DNA of 6,388 nt from JBGSOV01 sp964558715 (lineage in GTDB: Bacteria > Patescibacteriota > Gracilibacteria > CAIRYL01 > GCA-016699755), in NCBI GenBank assembly GCA_964558715.1, contig CAZLFD010000059.1:1-6388 (forward strand), given 5' to 3'. Shown piece by piece: positions 1-6,078 of this stretch (positions are counted from its first letter, which is position 1; each line of letters opens with the position of its first letter). Both the position numbers and the translations under genes were made by a program. A model generated the notes under the pieces. The model did no database searches, had not been told where the DNA came from, and saw nothing but the letters and a program-made list of their open reading frames with translations.

Positions 1-97
1 TAAGGGCGGGGAAAGGGGGAAGGTGCCATTAATGTTTATTTGTGCAACAAGACCCAAAAAAATTGTGAATAATAAAGAGACCCAGGCGATTTTTATG

Positions 98-125
98 TTG
101 ACATATAAATACATATTATTAAAAT
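98..125 (+). promoter_or_regulatory. Sigma70-type promoter for the GGDEF gene
   Basis: A perfect -35 TTGACA (98-103) is followed after 16 nt by TAAAAT (120-125), one mismatch from TATAAT, in a strongly AT-rich stretch. Transcription would begin near 132, leaving a 5' UTR of about 15 nt before the ATG at 148. A second -10-like TACAAT overlaps at 125-130 but sits too far from the -35 (21 nt). No operator is apparent. Seen in sequence; promoter activity is inferred. Confidence 0.6.
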
Positions 126-147
126 ACAATCTTTATGATTTCTCCAC

Positions 148-1047
148 ATGCGCGGTATCTTGGTTTTCCCCGAAGCAGAGCTTACAGCCGCAATACAAGC
201 GGCAGATGAGGAAAATGCGCGCCTAAAAAAGTTGTTTGAACAGCAAGCTCGGCAACATGAAGAAGCTATTAAGAAAGAGCGTGCCAAAGGTCACAATCGG
301 TCTCGTCAAATACTAGAATTAGCTGACACAGACCGGCTAACCCGTCTTCCCCTCAGAAAGGGTTTTGAAAGATATCTACAGGTGTGCTTGAACGATCTGC
401 CCGAACAAGGTGAGCCTGATGGTTCAATTGAGAATGTGGCCGTACTATTTTTTGATTACGATTGGTTCAAGTTCCTCAATGATGTCTACGGTCATGCTTT
501 TGGCGATGAATTACTAAAAATCGTTGGTAATGCTTTGGGAAGTATGTCTGAATTCTACGCAACGAGTGGTCGCTTGCGCTCCTGCAGAAACCCAACAAAG
601 AAGCGCAAGCCAACGGCTCAGCGTCGTGGCGGTGACGAGTTCACACTCTTGCTCGAAAATGTTGAAAATGAAAAGCAAATCGTTGAGGTTATCGAAACGT
701 TCCGCGACATCATAAAGGGCTGCATTGATGATCTGATAAAAAAAGAACAATTTGAAGAGGTAGGCAAACCCAGTTGGTTTTCTTGGAAAGATGCGAAAAA
801 AGCCTCAGTAATAAGCGCGTTTTCAATTGGTGCTGTTATCGTTGCAAACAGAATGAGTGTTTCTGAAGCACTCGCAATGGCCGATGCTGCAATGTACGCC
901 TCGAAAGCTGCTGGGAGGAATCATGCAACCATCCGGAGGATAGCTGCGGGTGGAGAACAGCAAGAAATCCACCAGGCTCTTTTCGATCCCGAGCTTGAAC
1001 CCAAGATTGAAGCTTTAGGATTAAGAGAGCAGAAACGATATCCCTGA
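148..1047 (+). CDS. GGDEF-domain diguanylate cyclase, soluble
   Basis: Predicted to condense two GTP into cyclic di-GMP in the cytoplasm. The 299-residue protein has no membrane segment. Residues about 10-55 are a charged, coiled-coil-like helix that probably dimerises it. The GGDEF domain spans about 56-262: DRLTRLPLR (62-70), FDYDWFKFLND (102-112), the intact GGDEF active site (161-165), SIGAVIV (226-232) and ADAAMYASKAAGRN (245-258). By alignment to PleD, metal ligands are D103 and D163, and guanine contacts N111 and D120, so it should be active. The inhibitory RxxD site is missing (K152 and P155 stand where R and D would be), and a basic insert of roughly a dozen residues (about 142-158) precedes GGDEF. 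The start is fixed by an in-frame TGA at 136-138; ATG 148 is the only candidate, and it has no Shine-Dalgarno. There is no partner gene nearby; the next gene, prfB, follows after 211 nt. Confidence 0.93.
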   Translation: MRGILVFPEAELTAAIQAADEENARLKKLFEQQARQHEEAIKKERAKGHNRSRQILELADTDRLTRLPLRKGFERYLQVCLNDLPEQGEPDGSIENVAVLFFDYDWFKFLNDVYGHAFGDELLKIVGNALGSMSEFYATSGRLRSCRNPTKKRKPTAQRRGGDEFTLLLENVENEKQIVEVIETFRDIIKGCIDDLIKKEQFEEVGKPSWFSWKDAKKASVISAFSIGAVIVANRMSVSEALAMADAAMYASKAAGRNHATIRRIAAGGEQQEIHQALFDPELEPKIEALGLREQKRYP

Positions 1048-1258
1048 TGTAGGATTATGTCCAAACTTCAATTTCATGTAGCTACCAGAGTTCACTTGAA
1101 CACGATGGGCCTCTTTTGGTAATGCATCCAGTCATCGATGCCGTGCTGGCCCCTCGGAGTGCAAAATAATGCGACGACAGTAGCATTCCTTTGTCGCCAC
1201 CAGTATTTTCACGACTTCCCACTTACAACTTCCCGCTTCCTCGGGTACAATCTTCGGC
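1048..1258. other. Intergenic region between the GGDEF gene and prfB
   Basis: No open frame here looks coding. Two weak dyads are visible: GCATC/GATGC (1124-1128 with 1137-1141, 8-nt loop) and GCGAC/GTCGC (1171-1175 with 1193-1197, 17-nt loop). Neither is followed by a T-tract on the plus strand, so I do not call a terminator for the cyclase gene. The frame of prfB is open from 1184 but contains no ATG, GTG or TTG before 1259. I recognise no tRNA, riboswitch or small RNA. Confidence 0.6.
1222..1251 (+). promoter_or_regulatory. Candidate promoter giving a near-leaderless prfB mRNA
   Basis: A -10-like TACAAT (1246-1251) lies 18 nt downstream of CTTACA (1222-1227), a four-of-six match to TTGACA. 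The expected transcription start, about 7 nt past the -10, falls at 1258-1259, on the GTG start of prfB itself. That would give a leaderless transcript and fits the absence of any Shine-Dalgarno. The match is moderate and could be chance. Confidence 0.4.
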
Positions 1259-2368
1259 GTGACTCTGGCAGAACTACGGTCGGCGATTGAAGAGACGAGC
1301 GAGAAAATCGCTCGCGGCGTAGAATGTTTGCATATCCCACAGAAAAAAGTGGAGATTGTAGACTTAAGCAAACAGACCGAAGCAGGAGGGTTTTGGAACG
1401 ATCAAGAGAATGCACGTACGGTTTCGCAGCAACTATCGAGTTTAGAAAAAATCGTCGAGCGCTGGGAAGGCTTACAAGGTGATGCAAATGCCATTTCAGA
1501 AATGGTAGCCATGCTCGAAGAAAACTCACCAGAGCTGATAGAAATGGTAGCGGAGTACGAAAAGCTGGCAGAAAAATATGGCGAGGCCGAACTCGACCTC
1601 CTCTTTTCTGGCGAGTTTGATGATACGAATGCGATTCTCGAAATCAACGCCGGGGCCGGTGGCACCGAAGCGCAAGATTGGGCCGGCATGCTGCTACGCA
1701 TGTATCTACGCTTTGCCGAACGGCATGAATTCGTGGCAGAGATTTTAGAAAAGACAGATGGCGCCGAAGCCGGCATAAAAAGCGTAATGCTCGAAATCGC
1801 GGGAGAGCGAGCCTTTGGCTTATTGAGAGGAGAAAAAGGCACACATCGTTTAGTGCGCCAATCGCCCTTTAATGCGAAAAATTTACGGCAAACCAGCTTT
1901 GCCGGCGTGATTATTACTCCAGTAATCAAGAATGCCGACCAAGAAATCGAGATCGAAGACAAAGACATCCGCGTCGACACTTTTCGCGCCAGTGGTGCCG
2001 GTGGGCAGCATGTAAACACCACCGATTCCGCCATCCGCATTACGCATCTGCCGACCAAGATCACAGTCGAATGCCAAAATCAGCGCAGCCAACACCAAAA
2101 TAAAGAAAAGGCAATCGAAGTCTTAAAAGCAAAGCTGCTCGCTCACCAACGCGAAGAAGAAGAAGAAAAGGCAGCCTCTATTCGCGGCGAAGTGACCGAA
2201 GCCGCTTGGGGCACGCAGATTCGCAACTATGTGCTGCATCCCTACAAAATGGTGAAAGACCTGCGCACCGAGCATGAAGTGAATAACCCCGATGTGGTGC
2301 TCGATGGTGAACTGGATGGATTTATCCGCGCCTATTTAGAGTGGGATGCGACTCGGCGAGACAGTTAA
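1259..2368 (+). CDS. prfB: Peptide chain release factor 2 (RF2)
   Basis: Recognises UGA and UAA in the ribosomal A site and triggers hydrolysis of peptidyl-tRNA. The 369 residues match the usual RF2 length (E. coli 365). The N-terminal helical domain is about 1-115; AGAGGTEAQDWAGML (131-145) is conserved in the class; SPF (202-204) is the RF2 anticodon-like tripeptide (RF1 has PxT), and the catalytic GGQ is at 248-250 in RASGAGGQHVN. A244 stands where E. coli K-12 has its unusual Thr246. The reading frame is continuous through the N-terminal region where many bacteria have an in-frame UGA and a +1 shift, so the autoregulatory frameshift is absent. The start is GTG 1259: it is the only standard start after the in-frame TAG at 1181-1183, and it lacks a Shine-Dalgarno. 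Converges with the gene ending at 2427. Confidence 0.98.
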   Translation: MTLAELRSAIEETSEKIARGVECLHIPQKKVEIVDLSKQTEAGGFWNDQENARTVSQQLSSLEKIVERWEGLQGDANAISEMVAMLEENSPELIEMVAEYEKLAEKYGEAELDLLFSGEFDDTNAILEINAGAGGTEAQDWAGMLLRMYLRFAERHEFVAEILEKTDGAEAGIKSVMLEIAGERAFGLLRGEKGTHRLVRQSPFNAKNLRQTSFAGVIITPVIKNADQEIEIEDKDIRVDTFRASGAGGQHVNTTDSAIRITHLPTKITVECQNQRSQHQNKEKAIEVLKAKLLAHQREEEEEKAASIRGEVTEAAWGTQIRNYVLHPYKMVKDLRTEHEVNNPDVVLDGELDGFIRAYLEWDATRRDS

Positions 2369-2380
2369 GAAACATCCGAC

Positions 2381-2397
2381 CGGACACTCCCTGTCTG
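2381..2397 (+). terminator. Weak hairpin after prfB
   Basis: CGGACA (2381-2386) pairs with TGTCTG (2392-2397) around a 5-nt loop, including one G.U pair, 13 nt after the prfB stop and in the convergent gap with the 2427-3284 gene. It lacks a T-tract on the plus strand. On the minus strand the stem has one mismatch and is followed by a poor TTTCTT. It may slow or end transcription, but is well short of a standard intrinsic terminator. Confidence 0.2.
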
Positions 2398-2426
2398 CTG
2401 GCTTGGGACTGAATGTATAAAATTTG

Positions 2427-3284
2427 CTACTTATTCAGTACCCCCCCCTTGTAGGTAAGCGCTTCCTGGCGGCGTTGGCGCTCACGCCGTTCGGCCTCGA
2501 TTGTATTGTAAAATCTGTTCTCATACCGAGCATGCAGCAAAAAGAAGATTATTTTGAGGATGATGAGTATTGCAATCGAAGCCTTACTGGCATCGTAGAG
2601 CAGATTCCATAGCGGCTGCCCGGCTTTGACGATTTCAACGGCCTCAACAAACATCACCTCGCATGCACCATTTTCTACATCATCACGCGTGCGGCTCGAT
2701 ATCCGTTTCCAGTCGGTGCCTTCTGGCGAATAGTCGACCAGCATGCCCTGCAAAATCACCTGATCACCGACACGAATATCTTTTATGCGCTTTTGGATTT
2801 CTGTGTCGGCAGCTAACAGATGATTATTGGCGACTTCGCGATTACTAAAATCGACATTGCCGTAATACGACCAGTTGCAAGTCCAAGAATTGCTCCAAAA
2901 ATCTACCTTTTGAAAATCATCATCCTGTAGGTTTTTTCCCCAAATCACACAAACATCTTTCATATCGACAGAATCATCATCGTGGTAGATATCGGTGATA
3001 GAATCGATATTATTGTGCGAAACGACCAAGCCAGAGAGAATGTATTCCGCAACCGGCTCAACATCGTATTTCTTGCCGCGGTATTGAAAAACAAAAGGGT
3101 CGCGTTTCGTCCCTGTTTGCACTGGCTCTGCAATCATCTGCGGATAGATATCGGTGAATGCTGGCAGTCGCGATTTAAGAAAAAAAGAGACCCCAAACAC
3201 ACAAAAAGCGATTACCAGAAGTAAAGTCAAAAACTGTCTGAATAAGCGATGCTGATGGTGCTTGGGCGAATGGCTCATGCGCAA
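2427..3284 (-). CDS. Uncharacterised protein with two membrane segments and an extracytoplasmic domain
   Basis: Function not recognised. The 285-residue product has a basic/His-rich N-terminus, a membrane segment at about 16-36, a soluble domain at about 40-230, a second membrane segment at about 234-252, and a highly charged Arg/Glu tail (253-275). The positive flanks suggest both ends are cytoplasmic with the middle outside. The domain carries YILSGLVVSH (81-90), CVIWGKN (112-118), FWSNSWTCNW (129-138) and NNHLLAADTEIQKRIKDIRV (153-172) followed by GDQVILQG (173-180). From memory, this pattern (a WGxN motif, a W-T-C motif, NNHL and a VRVGDQ strand) occurs in a family of hypothetical proteins in varied bacteria; the GDQV-G segment could be an OB-like barrel, which is inference. 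The start is TTG 3284 or, perhaps better, ATG 3278 (M3); neither has a Shine-Dalgarno. A run of eight G lies seven codons from the stop. Confidence 0.85.
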   Translation of the reverse strand: MRMSHSPKHHQHRLFRQFLTLLLVIAFCVFGVSFFLKSRLPAFTDIYPQMIAEPVQTGTKRDPFVFQYRGKKYDVEPVAEYILSGLVVSHNNIDSITDIYHDDDSVDMKDVCVIWGKNLQDDDFQKVDFWSNSWTCNWSYYGNVDFSNREVANNHLLAADTEIQKRIKDIRVGDQVILQGMLVDYSPEGTDWKRISSRTRDDVENGACEVMFVEAVEIVKAGQPLWNLLYDASKASIAILIILKIIFFLLHARYENRFYNTIEAERRERQRRQEALTYKGGVLNK

Positions 3285-3303
3285 ATTTATTTTTACTTAA
3301 TGT

Positions 3304-3312
3304 ATTTTACCA
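3304..3312 (-). promoter_or_regulatory. Extended -10 promoter for the two-TM protein gene
   Basis: Read on the minus strand, TGGTAAAAT (3312 down to 3304) is an extended -10 element (TGn plus TAAAAT). Transcription would start near 3297, about 19 nt before the ATG at 3278. A perfect TATAAT also lies upstream (3330-3325, minus) but without a well-spaced -35. No clear promoter for the plus-strand gene at 3352 was found in this short gap, although it must lie here or within the adjacent gene. Confidence 0.4.
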
Positions 3313-3351
3313 TATTTACTGGTAATTATACATGTTCGTTTCCGTTGCAAA

Positions 3352-3675
3352 TTGAGAAAAGTGAACAAAAAATTTGACCAGGAAGCAAACACATGGGAGA
3401 ATAAAGATGATTTTTGGTTTCTCATGCAAATCGACATACCCGACTCCATTCCCCTCAGTGACCTCTTAAGCCTTCTCATTCAACTGGCGCTCTTTATTCT
3501 TATCTGTATATTTATACTGGTCGGCTTTCGCGTATTAAAAATATTGGGCGTTGCGCAACAGCTGGCTGAATCGATTTCTGAAATCGTCGAGACGGTAAAC
3601 TTGGTCTTGTGGCAACCAGTACGCTTTTTTGGCGTTATGTCAGAACGCATCAAAAAGTTCTTGGGAATCAAGTAA
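3352..3675 (+). CDS. Small single-pass membrane protein
   Basis: Not a named family that I recognise. The 107-residue reading starts at TTG 3352; GTG 3361 (residue 4) and ATG 3424 (residue 25, giving 83 residues) are alternatives. ATG 3424 may be the true start, as the first 24 residues are polar and unlike a signal sequence. One strong membrane segment lies at about 38-59 (LLSLLIQLALFILICIFILV region), followed by an amphipathic helical stretch with AQQLAESISEIVETVNLVL (68-86) and a basic end (RIKKFLGIK, 99-107). This layout, a membrane anchor followed by a heptad-like helix, resembles the small DUF948-like proteins often seen in Patescibacteria, but that is only a resemblance. None of the starts has a convincing Shine-Dalgarno. 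It lies divergent to the 2427-3284 gene and its 3' end overlaps the HAD gene by 8 nt. Confidence 0.65.
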   Translation: MRKVNKKFDQEANTWENKDDFWFLMQIDIPDSIPLSDLLSLLIQLALFILICIFILVGFRVLKILGVAQQLAESISEIVETVNLVLWQPVRFFGVMSERIKKFLGIK

Positions 3676-4315
3676 CGCGATATGCATTTAACAAATACGC
3701 AGATATTTCAGTAAGACTCGAAAACGCAGGTCCAAATTCTTGCAGTTCTTTTGCGGTTCCCGCACCCGTAGTTACCCCGACAAACGGCATAGTGGCAGCT
3801 TTTGCCGACTGAGCATCGTGCACGGTATCACCCACATACACACATTCATCAACAGATAGTTGGAGTTCAGTCGTCGCCGTTAAAAGTGGTTCTGGGTGCG
3901 GTTTTTTGTGGGTGACATCTTCGGAACCTATAATGATTTCGAAGTAGGGGTCGACTTCATTTTGCTGTAAAAACTCTCGCGTAAACTCACGCAGTTTTGA
4001 GGTGACGATGCCAATACGAAAACCGGCCTCACGCAACAGAAGAACCTGCTCGATCGCATCAGGATAGAATTGGATAAGACCGGAGCGCTGAGCAGCTTGA
4101 TAGTGCTTGCGATACGCGACGATCACATCATCCACTTTTTCTGGCGGAACGAATGATTTAATGATGACATCCAACCCGACACCGATCTTAACAGCGATCA
4201 GGTCATCACCGGGGTACGGCACTTTGCATTCTTCAAAGGCATTCCGGTAACTAGTGACGATTGCCGCGATCGAATCTGCCAGGGTGCCGTCAAAATCAAA
4301 GAGTATCGCTTTCAT
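3668..4315 (-). CDS. HAD-superfamily phosphatase (phosphoglycolate phosphatase/PpaX-like)
   Basis: A 215-residue cytoplasmic phosphohydrolase of HAD subfamily IA, the normal length for Gph/PpaX-type enzymes. All four HAD motifs are intact: FDFDGTL (6-12) with nucleophile D7 and acid/base D9; VTSK (104-107), motif II; KKPHPEPLL (137-145), motif III lysine; and GDTVHD (162-167) with Mg-binding D163 and D167. The helical cap lies at about 15-80. The substrate cannot be read from sequence; phosphoglycolate, pyrophosphate or a sugar phosphate are all possible. Its ATG (4315-4313) overlaps the TGA of the DUF4012 gene in ATGA, so the two are probably translationally coupled; no Shine-Dalgarno is present, which fits coupling. 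Its stop overlaps the convergent small membrane gene. Confidence 0.95.
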   Translation of the reverse strand: MKAILFDFDGTLADSIAAIVTSYRNAFEECKVPYPGDDLIAVKIGVGLDVIIKSFVPPEKVDDVIVAYRKHYQAAQRSGLIQFYPDAIEQVLLLREAGFRIGIVTSKLREFTREFLQQNEVDPYFEIIIGSEDVTHKKPHPEPLLTATTELQLSVDECVYVGDTVHDAQSAKAATMPFVGVTTGAGTAKELQEFGPAFSSLTEISAYLLNAYRVT

Positions 4316-5982
4316 GCAGGTGGGCGTAAAGGAAGAGTAAGTATGATATCCGTTGCGTTTCCTTTCAGATCAGAAACAGCACGCCACTCAAATCGGCAAA
4401 ACGTGCCATCGAGTTCAACGACAGATGATAAGACAATAGTGCGATCGCGCAGGTCAGCAGGATTATTGACGATTTCTGCTACCGGAAGACGACTGTCACC
4501 ACATTGCAAAGTGATATTTTCGGGAGCGTTTTGTGGCTCGACCGGTTCAGAAAATCGGATAAAGATTTCGCTGCTGTTTTGAAAGGTGGCATTTTCAAGA
4601 ATCGGCGGGAGTGTGTCTGGCGTGAGCGTTAGCAGAATAGAAGCATCAGTATCGATCAGGGATTCACAAAAAAGTACGTTTTCATGCGCAATGGTGCGGT
4701 CGCAACCGTGCGCATCAAGAAACATCTCACCGGCGCCCTGCGCAGAAAGAAAGAGTCGATCTTGTGTGCCAGATTGTTTGTTCCAAAAAATCTCATGCGA
4801 ACCCATAGTCCACGAGTAAGGAAGAGTGAATGACGCGTCTAGACGAAGAGTCTCGCCAGCAGAAATCTGGCGCAGGATGGAAAATTCTTCGCCATAGGCA
4901 AGTGACCGTTGTTCCCAACCGGTCAAATCGCCTGTGAATTCGGTACCGGGCGGCCGAATGATGCGGATGAAATATGAACCGTTTCCAGAAATCAGGTTTT
5001 CGCTTCCGGCATGTTGCATTTGCAAACGAAAGTTTTCGGTCACCGTACCATCGGCAGCAATGGTGAGATCAGAAAAATATCTCCGCAGAATGTAACGGTC
5101 AGATTTTTTAGCGCCCAGATTGGCGACATTCACGGCAAACAGATTGCTTTCGTCAAGCCGCCCGTGCCAACCGCGCTCCGCAAAGTAACGCTGAACATCG
5201 GCATCGGCAAACCAAAACTGCACATTCTTTGTTGCAGCAGATAGTGCCAGCGATTTAGTAATCGTTGGCAGTGAAAAGTAGCCAGCCTCATCGATGATAG
5301 CTGCACTCAGTTCAGAGAGCACATTTTTACGCGTAGCTAATTCTTCGAGCGAATGCAGGTCGATATTTTTTGTCTCGCGCTGCAATTCAAGAAACAAGCT
5401 CATATCTTCATTTTGCTCGATGCCAAGCTGGGCCAACAAGTCTTCGACAGCAGCCAGATTTATAGCGACCACTCCGGCAAAGACATCATCTTGAAAGCGA
5501 GTATCACTCTGCAAAAAAGACAGTGATTGGCGGGCCGCTTCGGCAAAATCCGGCGAAAAATTCGCATCGCGAAATTCCCAACCGGTAAATTTGGGGTCAC
5601 TCGAAAAAACATCAGAGAGGGCTTTAGGTGCAGGAACCGGCGTAGCAGGGTCTGCCACGGCGTACGAATCGTATACTTTGATCTGCGGTTTAAGCCCGGT
5701 AAATTCGACAACGGCAAAAGCCGAAACAAAACCTCCACTAGGCCGAAGCTCAGCCTCGTTTTGTAAAAGGATTACGTATTTTCCATTCAGAAGCGATGGC
5801 GCGTACCAGACTAATCCGCCAAACGGACCGTTAAGGATACGAAAAAATGGCAACAGTAAAACAAATCCGATAATAAGCAGTACGATAAAAAACAAACGCT
5901 TGTTACCAAAGCTTGATAATGATTGTCTGCGATGCCCAAGCCGATGACGTTGAAATCGTTTTCGCACGGCTGTCATTATCAC
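4312..5982 (-). CDS. DUF4012 membrane-anchored extracytoplasmic protein with C-terminal Ig-like domain
   Basis: The 556-residue product has a strongly basic N-terminus (residues 7-29), one membrane segment at about 30-48, and a large exported part. The DUF4012 hallmark is KYVILLQNEAELRPSGGFVS (68-87), followed by NFSPDFAEAARQSLSFL (141-157) and FAGVVAINLAAVEDLLAQLG (168-187), the equivalents of the family's NWSPDF and DGVxAID segments. The C-terminus (about 457-553) has EIFIRFSEPV (472-481) and a closing DLKGNA (538-543), typical of the Big_5/SbsA-like Ig fold. The only four cysteines (427, 439, 494, 529) lie in the exported C-terminal part, in two close pairs that could form disulfides. The family has no established biochemical function; a role at the cell surface or in envelope polymer handling is inference. 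The start is GTG 5982 or ATG 5976 (M3), neither with a Shine-Dalgarno. Heads an operon with the HAD gene. Confidence 0.9.
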   Translation of the reverse strand: MIMTAVRKRFQRHRLGHRRQSLSSFGNKRLFFIVLLIIGFVLLLPFFRILNGPFGGLVWYAPSLLNGKYVILLQNEAELRPSGGFVSAFAVVEFTGLKPQIKVYDSYAVADPATPVPAPKALSDVFSSDPKFTGWEFRDANFSPDFAEAARQSLSFLQSDTRFQDDVFAGVVAINLAAVEDLLAQLGIEQNEDMSLFLELQRETKNIDLHSLEELATRKNVLSELSAAIIDEAGYFSLPTITKSLALSAATKNVQFWFADADVQRYFAERGWHGRLDESNLFAVNVANLGAKKSDRYILRRYFSDLTIAADGTVTENFRLQMQHAGSENLISGNGSYFIRIIRPPGTEFTGDLTGWEQRSLAYGEEFSILRQISAGETLRLDASFTLPYSWTMGSHEIFWNKQSGTQDRLFLSAQGAGEMFLDAHGCDRTIAHENVLFCESLIDTDASILLTLTPDTLPPILENATFQNSSEIFIRFSEPVEPQNAPENITLQCGDSRLPVAEIVNNPADLRDRTIVLSSVVELDGTFCRFEWRAVSDLKGNATDIILTLPLRPPA

Positions 5983-6016
5983 TGAAAAATCTGATTAAGG
6001 GAACAGCTGCTTGCCG

Positions 6017-6045
6017 TTGATTTTTTGGCATAATTCGAGTAGAAT
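6017..6045 (+). promoter_or_regulatory. Sigma70-type promoter for the PQGY-rich gene
   Basis: TTGATT (6017-6022) and TAGAAT (6040-6045) are separated by an ideal 17 nt. Transcription would start near 6052 and give a leader of about 27 nt before ATG 6079. The -10 lies inside a 13-bp inverted repeat (6038-6050) that could bind a repressor. Confidence 0.5.
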
Positions 6046-6050
6046 CTACT
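6038..6050. repeat. 13-bp inverted repeat over the -10 box, possible operator
   Basis: AGTAGA (6038-6043) and TCTACT (6045-6050) are perfect inverted arms around a single central A. The dyad covers the whole putative -10 of the downstream gene and lies about 60 bp from the start of the divergent DUF4012 gene, so a protein bound here would block the plus-strand promoter. It is too tight to form an RNA hairpin, which favours a DNA-binding site if it means anything. Confidence 0.35.
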
Positions 6051-6078
6051 AAACAGGATATTCATTTTTATAAGCTTT

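Noticed and set aside
23..226. 67-residue plus-strand frame over the cyclase promoter
   Set aside because: It covers a good promoter and overlaps the start of the GGDEF gene in another frame; no recognisable content.
1048..1258. tRNA, riboswitch or small RNA in the 211-nt gap
   Set aside because: No cloverleaf, no T-loop motif and no known riboswitch core; the only dyads are 5-bp stems.
1259..1345. Possible programmed +1 frameshift in prfB
   Set aside because: There is no in-frame stop in the N-terminal region; the frame from GTG 1259 is continuous to 2368.
1132..1371. Minus-strand frames at the start of prfB and in its upstream gap
   Set aside because: Mostly antisense to prfB, no domain, and no promoter or ribosome site that would support them.
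1402..2064. 220-residue open frame on the minus strand opposite prfB
   Set aside because: It is fully antisense to an unmistakable prfB, is Ser/Ala/Arg-rich as expected for an antisense shadow, and has no recognisable domain.
3407..3469. 20-codon ORF with the only good Shine-Dalgarno in the window (GGGAG at 3395-3399, 7 nt before ATG 3407)
   Set aside because: It lies out of frame inside the small membrane protein gene, its product has no membrane or other feature, and one such match by chance is expected. It leaves some doubt about the start of the 3352 gene.
5591..5947. 118-residue open frame on the plus strand opposite the DUF4012 gene
   Set aside because: Antisense to a clear family member; composition is that of a shadow, with no domain or promoter.
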